64,000 nt of DNA from JBDXHU01 sp039989475 (GTDB lineage Bacteria > Pseudomonadota > Gammaproteobacteria > Pseudomonadales > Halieaceae), in assembly GCA_039989475.1 (NCBI GenBank), contig JBDXHU010000009.1, forward strand, positions 496,001 through 560,000, written 5' to 3'. Shown piece by piece: positions 33,868-41,952 of the stretch (positions are counted from its first letter, which is position 1; each line of letters opens with the position of its first letter). The notes under the pieces were generated by a model that was given only the letters and a program-made list of their open reading frames with translations, was not told where the DNA came from and searched no databases. The translations under genes and the position numbers were made by a program.

Positions 33868-34983
33868 GTGTCGGTGTCATGTGCGCCCGGGGAATACACT
33901 ATGAATCACAGCGAGCAATACGGCGTCAACAAGGCGCGGTTAATTGCCAATACTGCGCTGTTAATGATTGCCATCACAATCATTGGTGGCTTGTCCCGGC
34001 GCCTGCTAATGGGTGAATTTCATGCACCGGGCCTGGCCGCCCAGGGTGCCAGTGTCGTCGCGCTGTTCTGGGTACATTCCATGGCCACCCGCGGCGAGTT
34101 GGTACAGGCGGCCGCGATCGCGCTACTGGCAGTTATGACCGCCAACCAGATGGGTTACAGCCTGCTTACCGGCGGGATCAGCGGGCCAGTCATCCTGGTT
34201 TCGCCACTGGCACCGCTGCTGGCCAATCTGTTAATTGGCCCGAGGACGTCCTGGCTGTTGACCGCCGTGCTTATCGCGTTCATCGCCCTAATCGGCCTAA
34301 TGGGACTGCCGGCTGATACAGCGGCCTTGCCAATACCCGAGGCGCTGGCGCGCATCTCGTCACTCGCAGGCGCTATGGTGGCGATCAACTGCATTGGCTG
34401 GTACTACGCCTCTACCAATGCCTCCCTGGTCGAGCGGCTCTGGCACGAGTCTCGGCACGACCACCTGACCGGGGTTGCCAATCGCCAGCACATCGAAGAA
34501 CTGCTGGAGAAGGAACTGGCCCGGGCGCGCCGCAATCAGAACAGCCTCAGCGTATTGGTAATCGATGTGGACGAGTTCAAGCAGCTCAATGAGCGTCTCG
34601 GCCATGCCGCCGGCGACCGCTGCCTGCAACAGGTCGCCGGCATCATCGGCGAGGAACTGCGGCGACCCGCCGATGCGCTGGGCCGCTTTGGCGGTGAAGA
34701 GTTTATTGCGCTGTTGCCCGAAACTGATTTCGAGGGTGCAATGCACAAAGCCGGGGAAATTCGCGCCGCCATCGCCAGCCAGGTCAGCTACAAATACCAG
34801 GGCCAGCAAGTGCCGGCAACGGTGACAGTTGGTGTCAGCACCCAGCATGGACGGCACAACCGCAGTATAGAAAGCATCATCGCCGCGGCGGAAGCCAATA
34901 TGGGCAAGGCTAATGACGATCCAGCGCAGGCCCCTGTGCAGGAGGAAAATTCAGAGCCTTTGCGCCAGCTGGCGGCAAGCTAG
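33868..34983 (+). CDS. Membrane-bound diguanylate cyclase
   Basis: 371 residues from GTG 33868, preferred because AAAGGAGG lies nine bases upstream; ATG at 33901 is the alternative. The N-terminal region (about 20-180) has five to six hydrophobic helices forming a membrane sensor of no recognised MASE type. The GGDEF domain (about 195-355) has the active GGEEF at 275-279 and a product-inhibition site RPAD (266-269) exactly five residues before it, so it should make cyclic di-GMP and be feedback-inhibited. Signal perceived is unknown. Its stop overlaps the convergent nrtS by four bases. Confidence 0.9.
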   Translation: MSVSCAPGEYTMNHSEQYGVNKARLIANTALLMIAITIIGGLSRRLLMGEFHAPGLAAQGASVVALFWVHSMATRGELVQAAAIALLAVMTANQMGYSLLTGGISGPVILVSPLAPLLANLLIGPRTSWLLTAVLIAFIALIGLMGLPADTAALPIPEALARISSLAGAMVAINCIGWYYASTNASLVERLWHESRHDHLTGVANRQHIEELLEKELARARRNQNSLSVLVIDVDEFKQLNERLGHAAGDRCLQQVAGIIGEELRRPADALGRFGGEEFIALLPETDFEGAMHKAGEIRAAIASQVSYKYQGQQVPATVTVGVSTQHGRHNRSIESIIAAAEANMGKANDDPAQAPVQEENSEPLRQLAAS

Positions 34984-35207
34984 GACCGGCCAGCCCGGGC
35001 CGTTTGTACCGAGGCCCAGGTCGATACCGCGTAAGGCACCAGGTACGTCAATACAATCTTCAGCAAGCTAGCGCTGGTCAGCGAACCCTGTAACAGCTTG
35101 TCGCCGTGATTAATGAGGGCCAGAACCGTGCCCACCAAAAGGGCTACACGCAGGCTGCGCAGCACTATATCGCGACGCAGTGCCAGCTTTATCCAACTTT
35201 CCCGCAT
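34980..35207 (-). CDS. nrtS: NrtS-like small nitrate/nitrite transporter
   Basis: 75 residues with two hydrophobic segments. The core RSLRVALLVGTVLALINHGDKLLQG, then LLKIVLTYLVPYAVSTWASV, matches the NrtS family of small inner-membrane proteins reported to transport nitrate or nitrite, usually as a complex of two small subunits. The conserved NHGDKL and YLVPY(A/L)VS are present. No nitrate-reduction gene is in the window. Convergent with the diguanylate cyclase, with a four-base overlap. Confidence 0.78.
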   Translation of the reverse strand: MRESWIKLALRRDIVLRSLRVALLVGTVLALINHGDKLLQGSLTSASLLKIVLTYLVPYAVSTWASVQTARAGRS

Positions 35208-35287
35208 GTACGCCTGCCCCCGCTAATAAGCTGAACTGAGTATAACCCGTGGGCTTCACCTACGGCCTTGGGCTATCATCTGCCTCT

Positions 35288-36193
35288 ATGCCTGATAACG
35301 CTATTCAAGACATTCTTAAAGACGACCTGAGCCTGTTCGCGATTCCGCTGTACTTGCTGGCGGTGGCGCTGGAGGCGCTGTGGTCACGCCGCCAGGAGCT
35401 GGGCTGGTACCGCGCGCGGGACACCTTTGTCTCGCTGACCATGCTGGTCGCCGCGGGCCTGGTGGAACTGCTACCGCGCCTGCTGGCGCTGCTACTGATG
35501 ATACAGCTACATGAGATCAGCCCCCTGCGCGATGTCATCGATCGGCAGTGGTGGGCGTGGGTTCTCTTATTCTTCCTCGACGACTTCAGCTACTACTGGT
35601 TTCACCGGGCCAATCACGAGGTGCGCCTGCTGTGGGCCGGTCACGTCAATCATCACTCCTCCCAGTACCTGAATTTCGGCACCGCCCTGCGCCAGGGTGT
35701 GGGCGAGCGGGTGCACAAGTTCCTGTTCTGGCTGTGGCTGCCCTTGCTGGGTTTTGACCCGGCCATGATCATCACCATGATCAGTATCAACCTGTTCTAC
35801 CAGTTCTGGATTCACACCCAGGCGATCAGGCGCATGCCGGGATGGTTCGAGCTGATCTTTAACACACCCTCCCACCACCGGGTACATCACGCTTCCAATG
35901 TGCGCTACCTGGACTGCAACCACGGCGGCGTATTGATTATCTGGGACCGACTGTTTGGCACATTCAGCCCCGAGCTGGATTCCGAACCGGTAGTCTACGG
36001 CCTGACCAGCAATATTGATGGCGACAAGCCACTGGTGGTGCTGGGCCACGAATACCTGGCCATCTGGCGCGACTTCCGGCGCGCCGATCGCTGGCAGGAC
36101 AAGCTGCGCTATCTATGCCTGGCGCCGGGCTGGAGTCACGACGGCGAGGACAAGCGCGCCCGGGTGTTGCGCGCCCACCTGCAGGCCACGTGA
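35288..36193 (+). CDS. Sterol desaturase / fatty-acid hydroxylase family membrane protein
   Basis: 301 residues from ATG 35288 (an alternative GTG lies at 35249; neither has a clear ribosome site). Several transmembrane helices and the three di-iron histidine clusters: HRANH (in YWFHRANHEVRLLWAGH), HVNHHSSQY and HRVHHASNVRYLDCNHGG. Members hydroxylate or desaturate lipids such as sterols, ceramides or carotenoids at the cytoplasmic face of the membrane. The stop overlaps the GTG start of the SGNH hydrolase (GTGA at 36190), so the two are translationally coupled. Confidence 0.9.
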   Translation: MPDNAIQDILKDDLSLFAIPLYLLAVALEALWSRRQELGWYRARDTFVSLTMLVAAGLVELLPRLLALLLMIQLHEISPLRDVIDRQWWAWVLLFFLDDFSYYWFHRANHEVRLLWAGHVNHHSSQYLNFGTALRQGVGERVHKFLFWLWLPLLGFDPAMIITMISINLFYQFWIHTQAIRRMPGWFELIFNTPSHHRVHHASNVRYLDCNHGGVLIIWDRLFGTFSPELDSEPVVYGLTSNIDGDKPLVVLGHEYLAIWRDFRRADRWQDKLRYLCLAPGWSHDGEDKRARVLRAHLQAT

Positions 36194-36918
36194 AAAAACT
36201 CCTGATCGCCCTGGGCTTGCTGATGCTACCGCTGGCCTACGCGGGCTTCACCCTGTGGTTGGAGATGTCACGCATTGCCGATGACAATCCGCTGGTGTGG
36301 GAGCCCATTATCGCCGCCTGGGAGGCTGAGCAACAGACAGCGCCGCCCCCGCAGGACGCGGTGTTGTTTGTCGGCAGCTCTTCCATACGCATGTGGGACA
36401 CGCTGGCAGCTGACATGGCGCCATTGCCGGTGATTCAGCGCGGCTTTGGCGGCGCCCGCATGGGCGACGTAAGGCATTATGCGGACCGCATCGTATTACC
36501 CTACCAGGCCCGGGCGGTGGTGTTTTTTGTCGGCAGTAACGACATCAACGTGGCAGCGTCGCCGGCGGAGGCGATGGCCGCCGTACCGATCATAGCCACG
36601 GGCTTCCAGTCATTGGTAAACCGCATACTGCGGGAACGCCCCAGCACCACTATATTCTGGATTGATATCACCGCCACCCCCAGCGCCTGGGACAATATGC
36701 GAGCTATCGATGAGGCCAATCGAGAAGTGCTCAAGATTTGTAATAGCCGCAGCCGGGTGCACTGTGTCCACACCCGCGACGCCTTTATTAACGGCGAGGG
36801 CAAACCCGATGACAGCCTGTTTATACTCGACGGCCTACACCTCAATGAGGCCGGTTATGCACTCTGGACCAGCATGATTAAACCGCGACTGCTGACCGCC
36901 CTGGCGACCTCCTCCTGA
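36190..36918 (+). CDS. Exported SGNH/GDSL-type hydrolase
   Basis: 242 residues from GTG 36190, which overlaps the preceding stop (GTGA) and yields a signal-anchor or signal peptide (VKKLLIALGLLMLPLAYAGF). SGNH blocks: VLFVGSSSIRMWDTL (block I Ser), RGFGGARMGDV (II), FFVGSNDINVAAS (III Asn) and DGLHLNEAGYALW (V, Asp-His). It would hydrolyse esters (lipids or acylated sugars) outside the cytoplasm. Cotranscribed with the sterol-desaturase-like gene, so it may act on the same lipid. Confidence 0.88.
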   Translation: MKKLLIALGLLMLPLAYAGFTLWLEMSRIADDNPLVWEPIIAAWEAEQQTAPPPQDAVLFVGSSSIRMWDTLAADMAPLPVIQRGFGGARMGDVRHYADRIVLPYQARAVVFFVGSNDINVAASPAEAMAAVPIIATGFQSLVNRILRERPSTTIFWIDITATPSAWDNMRAIDEANREVLKICNSRSRVHCVHTRDAFINGEGKPDDSLFILDGLHLNEAGYALWTSMIKPRLLTALATSS

Positions 36919-36954
36919 TTGGTAAAGCCACCTCTTTCACACTAAACTTCGAGC

Positions 36955-37983
36955 ATGTCGAAAATTCCTGTAAAGGGCGGCCCAGCCTCTGAACTGGCCG
37001 GCCAAAATACACCCCTGCGCGCGGTTCAGGATCAGCACCACCGCAATCCCGGTACCGCCCTGGACCTGGACCAGGTCGAGCCGATCCTGGTCAACCTCAG
37101 CGCCGTCGAGCGCCGGGTTAGCTCGCTGGCTGGGCGCCGCAGCGTCAAGAAAAACTGGCAGGCAGCCTGGTTGCTAAAAGCAATTTCCCTGATCGACCTG
37201 ACCACCCTGGCCGGCGATGACACCGCCGGGCGCGTCAAACGCCTCTGCGCCAAGGCCCGGAACCCGGTCAATCACGACACTCTCGAGGCGCTCGGCGTGG
37301 CTGACCTCAAGCTGACCACGGCGGCGGTATGCGTGTATCACGATATGCTGCCCACTGCGCGTGAGGCTCTGGCCGGTAGCAAGATCGAACTGGCCGCGGT
37401 TTCTACCGGCTTTCCTGCAGGCCTGTCACCGTTGGAGTCGCGCATCGGGGAAATCGGTGCCTCGGTTGCCGCCGGCGCCACTGAAATAGATATTGTTATA
37501 TCCCGGCGTCATGTATTGCAGGGCAACTGGCAGGCCCTGTATGACGAGGTCAAGGCCATGCGCGCCGCCTGCGGTCCCGCACATATGAAGTCGATTCTCG
37601 CCACCGGTGAACTGGGCACCCTGCGTAACGTGGCCAAGGCCTCGATGGTATGCATGATGGCCGGTTCTGATTTCATCAAGACCTCTACCGGCAAGGAGCC
37701 GGTCAATGCCACCCTGGCGGTAAGCCTGGTCATGCTGCGGATGATCCGGGAGTACGGGGAAATGACCGGCGAGAAGATTGGTTTCAAGCCCGCCGGCGGC
37801 GTCAGCACCGCCAAGGACGCCCTGCTCTACCTGATTTTACTCAAGGAAGAACTGGGCCGTGACTGGCTCGAGCCCCACTTGTTCCGCTTCGGCGCATCCA
37901 GTTTGCTCGGCGACATCGAGCGACAACTGGAACACGCGGCCAGCGGTCGCTATTCGGCGGGATTCCGCCACCCACTGGCCTGA
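36955..37983 (+). CDS. deoC: Deoxyribose-phosphate aldolase
   Basis: 342 residues, longer than the E. coli enzyme because of an N-terminal extension of about 80, as in eukaryote-like DERA. Catalytic residues: Schiff-base Lys in DFIKTSTGKEPVN and the second Lys in GFKPAGGVSTAKDAL; the other conserved stretch is KIELAAVSTGFPAG. Splits 2-deoxyribose-5-phosphate into acetaldehyde and glyceraldehyde-3-phosphate. It starts an operon with the ALDH16-like gene (25-base gap), which could remove the acetaldehyde. It complements the ribose branch of nucleoside use at 8.4-11.4 kb. Confidence 0.95.
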   Translation: MSKIPVKGGPASELAGQNTPLRAVQDQHHRNPGTALDLDQVEPILVNLSAVERRVSSLAGRRSVKKNWQAAWLLKAISLIDLTTLAGDDTAGRVKRLCAKARNPVNHDTLEALGVADLKLTTAAVCVYHDMLPTAREALAGSKIELAAVSTGFPAGLSPLESRIGEIGASVAAGATEIDIVISRRHVLQGNWQALYDEVKAMRAACGPAHMKSILATGELGTLRNVAKASMVCMMAGSDFIKTSTGKEPVNATLAVSLVMLRMIREYGEMTGEKIGFKPAGGVSTAKDALLYLILLKEELGRDWLEPHLFRFGASSLLGDIERQLEHAASGRYSAGFRHPLA

Positions 37984-38008
37984 ACCGGCCCGTGTTAAGG
38001 ATTTCGCA

Positions 38009-40396
38009 ATGAGCGTAAAGGATATTATGCAAAGCATGGACTACGGCCCCGCACCGGAGAGCGATAGCGAGGCCCGTGCCTGGCTGGCGCAACACGGCGA
38101 CGGTTTCGGCCATTTTATTAATGGCGCGTTTACGGCACCGACGGCGCAGCAGTTCAGCAGCCGCAATCCGGCCAACGGCGAGCTGTTGGCACAACTATCC
38201 CAGGCCGACGGCGCGATCGTGGATAGTGCAGTGGCCGCTGCCCAGGCCGCGCAGCCGGCCTGGACGAAACTGGGTTCACACAAGCGCGCGAGATACCTTT
38301 ATGCGCTGGCTCGCCTGCTGCAAAAACACAGTCGCTTGTTCGCAGTACTGGAAACCCTGGATAACGGCAAGCCGATTCGCGAGAGCCGCGACGTCGACAT
38401 TCCGCTGGCGATTCGCCACTTCTACCACCACGCTGGCTGGGCCCAGCTGGGTGACAGCGAATTCAGCAACTACCAGCCACTGGGTGTGGTAGGGCAAATT
38501 ATTCCCTGGAACTTCCCCCTGCTGATGCTGGCCTGGAAAATCGCTCCGGCCCTGGCAGCCGGCAACTGCGTTGTACTCAAGCCCGCTGAATACACCAGCC
38601 TGACCGCCATGCTGTTTGCAGAACTGTGCCAGGATGCCGGCTTGCCCGCCGGTGTGGTCAACATCATTTGCGGTGACGGCCGCAGCGGCGCGCTAATGGT
38701 AGAACATCCCGACATCCAGAAGATCGCCTTTACCGGCTCCACCGATGTCGGCCGCCGCATTCGTGAAGCCACCGCCGGCAGCGGCAAGAAACTCACACTG
38801 GAACTGGGCGGCAAGTCACCGTTTATCGTGTTTGAAGACGCCGACCTCGACGCCGCGGTAGAGGGCGTGGTGGACGCCATCTGGTTCAACCAGGGTGAGG
38901 TCTGTTGCGCCGGTTCGCGCCTGCTGGTGCAAGAAGGCATTGCCGAGAAGTTTCACAGTAAGTTACGGCGGCGCATGGACCAATTGCGCGTTGGCGACCC
39001 GCTGGACAAGGCCATCGATATCGGCGCGGTGGCCGATCCGGTGCAACTGCAGCAAATCAACGCAAAGGTAGAACAGGGCATTGCCGAGGGCGCACACATC
39101 TACCAGCCCGACTGCATGGTCAACGCCCATCCCGATGGCTGCTTCTACCCGCCGACACTGATGCTTGATGTGGAGAGCAGTTTCAGTGTGGCCCAGGAAG
39201 AAATTTTTGGCCCGGTGCTGGTCAGCATGAGCTTCCGCACACCGGCCGAGGCTGTGGACCTGGCCAACAACACCCGCTACGGCCTGGCCGCCAGCGTCTG
39301 GAGCGAGAACATCAACCTGGCGCTGGATCTGGCGCCGAAGCTGCGGGCCGGCGTGGTCTGGCTTAACTGCAGTAATCAGTTTGACGCCGCCTGCGAGTTT
39401 GGCGGGGTCAAGGAATCGGGCTTTGGCCGCGAAGGTGGCCGCAGCGGTATGCTCGACTATATGCAGCCGCGCTGGGAAGCGGCGCAAGCTGTCGCGGACG
39501 CCGATAGCGCTGAAGCTGTGCCGGTGGCGGCCACTGGCAGCAAGGCCGGCGACATTGATCGTACCCCTAAATTTTACATTGGCGGCAAGCAGGCGCGCGC
39601 CGATTCCGGCTACAGCCGCGACGTTGTCGGTGCCAGCGGTCACGTGCTGGGCCAGGTCGGTATCGGCAACCGCAAGGATATTCGCAACGCGGTGGAAGCC
39701 GCCGCCAAGGCCGGGGCCTGGTCCAGGGCCGCCACCCACAACCGCGCCCAGGTGTTGTATTACATCGCGGAAAACCTGGATGCCCGTGGCGATGAGTTCA
39801 GCAAGCAATTGCAACTGCAAACCGGCGCCAGCAAGCGCAATGCCCGCCGCGAGGTCGACAGGGCGATCAGCCGCCTGTTCAGTTATGCCGCCTGGGCCGA
39901 CAAGTTCGATGGCAGCACTCACACCACCCCGATGCGCGGTATAGCCATGACAGTGCACGAGCCCCGCGGCGTCATGGGCATTGTCTGCCCCGAGGAGGCA
40001 CCCCTGCTGGGCTTTGTATCCCTGGTAGCTCCCGCCATCGCCATGGGTAATCGCGTGATTGCCATTCCCAGCCACAGGCATCCACTGTCGGCAGCGGACC
40101 TGTACCAGGTATTTGACACCTCGGACCTGCCCGCCGGTGTGGTTAATATCGTCTCTGGCGATCGCGACGAATTGGCGCTGGTGCTGGCTGAGCATTACAA
40201 CGTGGATGCTCTGTGGTATCGCGGCAGTCAACAGGGTTCAAGCCTGGTGGAAAAAGCCGCGGCCGCCAATCTCAAGGCGACCTGGGTCAACTACGGTAAA
40301 GTCTGCGACTGGCTGGACCCACAGCAAGGCGAGGGCAAGGATTACCTGCGCGCCGCCACCGAAGTGAAAACCATCTGGGCGCCCTACGGTGAGTAG
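38009..40396 (+). CDS. Two-domain aldehyde dehydrogenase, ALDH16-like, with a shortened second domain
   Basis: 795 residues from ATG 38009 (the open frame starts earlier, inside deoC). The first ALDH domain (about 30-490) is complete: PLGVVGQIIPWNFPLLM, Glu265 in LELGGKSP, Cys299 in NQGEVCCAGSR, QEEIFGP. A linker (490-520) leads to a second ALDH-like domain (521-795): EPRGVMGIVCPEEAPLLGF mirrors the first, but the ELGGK segment is missing, the chain ends soon after NYGKVC (Cys766), and nothing matches the rest of an ALDH. This full-plus-partial layout is that of the ALDH16 family. Oxidation of acetaldehyde from DeoC is the likely job. Followed after 14 bases by the transglutaminase-like gene. 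Confidence 0.9.
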   Translation: MSVKDIMQSMDYGPAPESDSEARAWLAQHGDGFGHFINGAFTAPTAQQFSSRNPANGELLAQLSQADGAIVDSAVAAAQAAQPAWTKLGSHKRARYLYALARLLQKHSRLFAVLETLDNGKPIRESRDVDIPLAIRHFYHHAGWAQLGDSEFSNYQPLGVVGQIIPWNFPLLMLAWKIAPALAAGNCVVLKPAEYTSLTAMLFAELCQDAGLPAGVVNIICGDGRSGALMVEHPDIQKIAFTGSTDVGRRIREATAGSGKKLTLELGGKSPFIVFEDADLDAAVEGVVDAIWFNQGEVCCAGSRLLVQEGIAEKFHSKLRRRMDQLRVGDPLDKAIDIGAVADPVQLQQINAKVEQGIAEGAHIYQPDCMVNAHPDGCFYPPTLMLDVESSFSVAQEEIFGPVLVSMSFRTPAEAVDLANNTRYGLAASVWSENINLALDLAPKLRAGVVWLNCSNQFDAACEFGGVKESGFGREGGRSGMLDYMQPRWEAAQAVADADSAEAVPVAATGSKAGDIDRTPKFYIGGKQARADSGYSRDVVGASGHVLGQVGIGNRKDIRNAVEAAAKAGAWSRAATHNRAQVLYYIAENLDARGDEFSKQLQLQTGASKRNARREVDRAISRLFSYAAWADKFDGSTHTTPMRGIAMTVHEPRGVMGIVCPEEAPLLGFVSLVAPAIAMGNRVIAIPSHRHPLSAADLYQVFDTSDLPAGVVNIVSGDRDELALVLAEHYNVDALWYRGSQQGSSLVEKAAAANLKATWVNYGKVCDWLDPQQGEGKDYLRAATEVKTIWAPYGE

Positions 40397-40410
40397 GCAC
40401 TGAGGCGGCG

Positions 40411-41952
40411 ATGAAATGCCTGTCCCTGGCACTCTCGGTCCTTTGCCTGTCGCTGGCGCTGCAGGCTCAGGCACAGCAGAGCGCGCCGGATAGTAATCGC
40501 GGCGACTTCGGCAATACTGATCTGCCGATCTGGTCCGAGCTGAACGACTTCGAATACTGGGCCAGCCGCGAGGCGGCATTCGCCCGGGCCGGTAACGCCG
40601 ACGCCCTGCTGGCACATTATCTGCTGGCCTCCGGCGACCGCCGCAGCATGAGCGACTTTCGCCGCTACCGCGCAGAAATTGACAGCTGGATCAGTGAGCT
40701 GCAGTTATCCAGTGATCCCCGTCGGCGGCACGACAATGCCCGCATAGTTTTCCAGGCCATGCACCAGCGCTTCCTCGGCACCGCCGTCAGCGCCGATGCA
40801 ACACCACTCAATTATCGTGAGGACCAGAGCCAGCTGTCGCAGATATTTGAAGCGGGCCAGTACAACTGTATCAGCTCGGCTCTGCTATACCTGGTCGCCG
40901 TGCGCAAGCTGGGGCTGGAGGGGCAAGGTGTCATCCTGCCCTCCCACGCCTTCGTGCAACTGAATCTGGGCAATGAGGTGGTGGAAGTGGAAACCACCTC
41001 TCTGAGTGGTTTCGGGCTTGAACACGACGCCGGGTTTTACGCGGCGGCTTCCGCCAACTGGTTCTCCGATCGCGGCCTGGCGCCACCGAACTACGATGAA
41101 TACCTGGAGCGGCAGATTGTCAGTCCCTTTAAGCTGGGGCTGTTTAATATGATCAATCAGCACACCAGCGATGAGCGTATGTCCTACCCTGACCGCATGC
41201 GTCTTGCGGAGTTGCGCGCGCGGCAAATGCCGGATGATGATGCCGCCCAGAAATCGCGCCTGTCCTACTACTATCAGGAATTTACCGGTTTTCAGGAGAG
41301 AGACGACTACCACAACGCCATGCGCATGTTCGACCAGGTGGCTCCCTACCTGCTGGAGCAGGAGCGTCGCCCCTATGCCGACCCCGACTTACCCATACTG
41401 TTGACCGCCATCCAGGCGCAGATGGCGGAGAGCCTGTCACAAACCGGGCGCAACGAGGAGAGCCTGGCCCTGGCCCGGCGCCTGCTGCAATCCCGGGATT
41501 TCTCTGGTGAGGCGGCCAGCATAGAGGACCACCTGTTCGCCCTGGTCAGTGGCTATGCGGTCAATCGGGCCGAGCACGCCGACTACATCGGTGCCCGGGT
41601 CGCGTTTGATACGCTGGAATCCCAGTGCCTGCACAACCAGGTGTGTAACAGCGGCCTGGCCCATGTTTACTCGAGCTGGGCCATGCACTATGTCGAGGAC
41701 AAAAACTGGGAGCGCAGCGCCGACATCTACCAGGAGTACCTGTTACTGGACAGCAGCAGCAAGCTGTCTGAGCATTTCAGCACCAACCTGGAGCGGGTCT
41801 ACCTGAACTGGGCCTCGGGTGAAGAATGGCGCGGCGAATGGGAGATAGCGCAGGGGCTTTTGAATGAGTGTACGCAAATGCTCAGTACCGCCGCCCGCTG
41901 TGAATCGGCCCTGCTGAAGATCAATGCCCGCCGCGACGCCGGCTATCTCTAG
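40411..41952 (+). CDS. Exported transglutaminase-like protein with helical repeat tail
   Basis: 513 residues with a signal peptide (MKCLSLALSVLCLSLALQAQA). Residues about 110-200 look like a papain/transglutaminase-fold domain: Cys153 in AGQYNCISSALLYLVAVRKLGL, His179 in GVILPSHAFVQLNLGNEVVEVETTS, with Glu192/Glu194 as third residue. From about 260 the protein is alpha-helical, with pairs of helices that resemble TPR units. A protease, cross-linking or acyl-transfer role in the periplasm is possible. It follows the deoC/ALDH16 genes by 14 bases but may not share their function. The stop overlaps that of the convergent TonB-anchor gene by four bases. Confidence 0.75.
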   Translation: MKCLSLALSVLCLSLALQAQAQQSAPDSNRGDFGNTDLPIWSELNDFEYWASREAAFARAGNADALLAHYLLASGDRRSMSDFRRYRAEIDSWISELQLSSDPRRRHDNARIVFQAMHQRFLGTAVSADATPLNYREDQSQLSQIFEAGQYNCISSALLYLVAVRKLGLEGQGVILPSHAFVQLNLGNEVVEVETTSLSGFGLEHDAGFYAAASANWFSDRGLAPPNYDEYLERQIVSPFKLGLFNMINQHTSDERMSYPDRMRLAELRARQMPDDDAAQKSRLSYYYQEFTGFQERDDYHNAMRMFDQVAPYLLEQERRPYADPDLPILLTAIQAQMAESLSQTGRNEESLALARRLLQSRDFSGEAASIEDHLFALVSGYAVNRAEHADYIGARVAFDTLESQCLHNQVCNSGLAHVYSSWAMHYVEDKNWERSADIYQEYLLLDSSSKLSEHFSTNLERVYLNWASGEEWRGEWEIAQGLLNECTQMLSTAARCESALLKINARRDAGYL

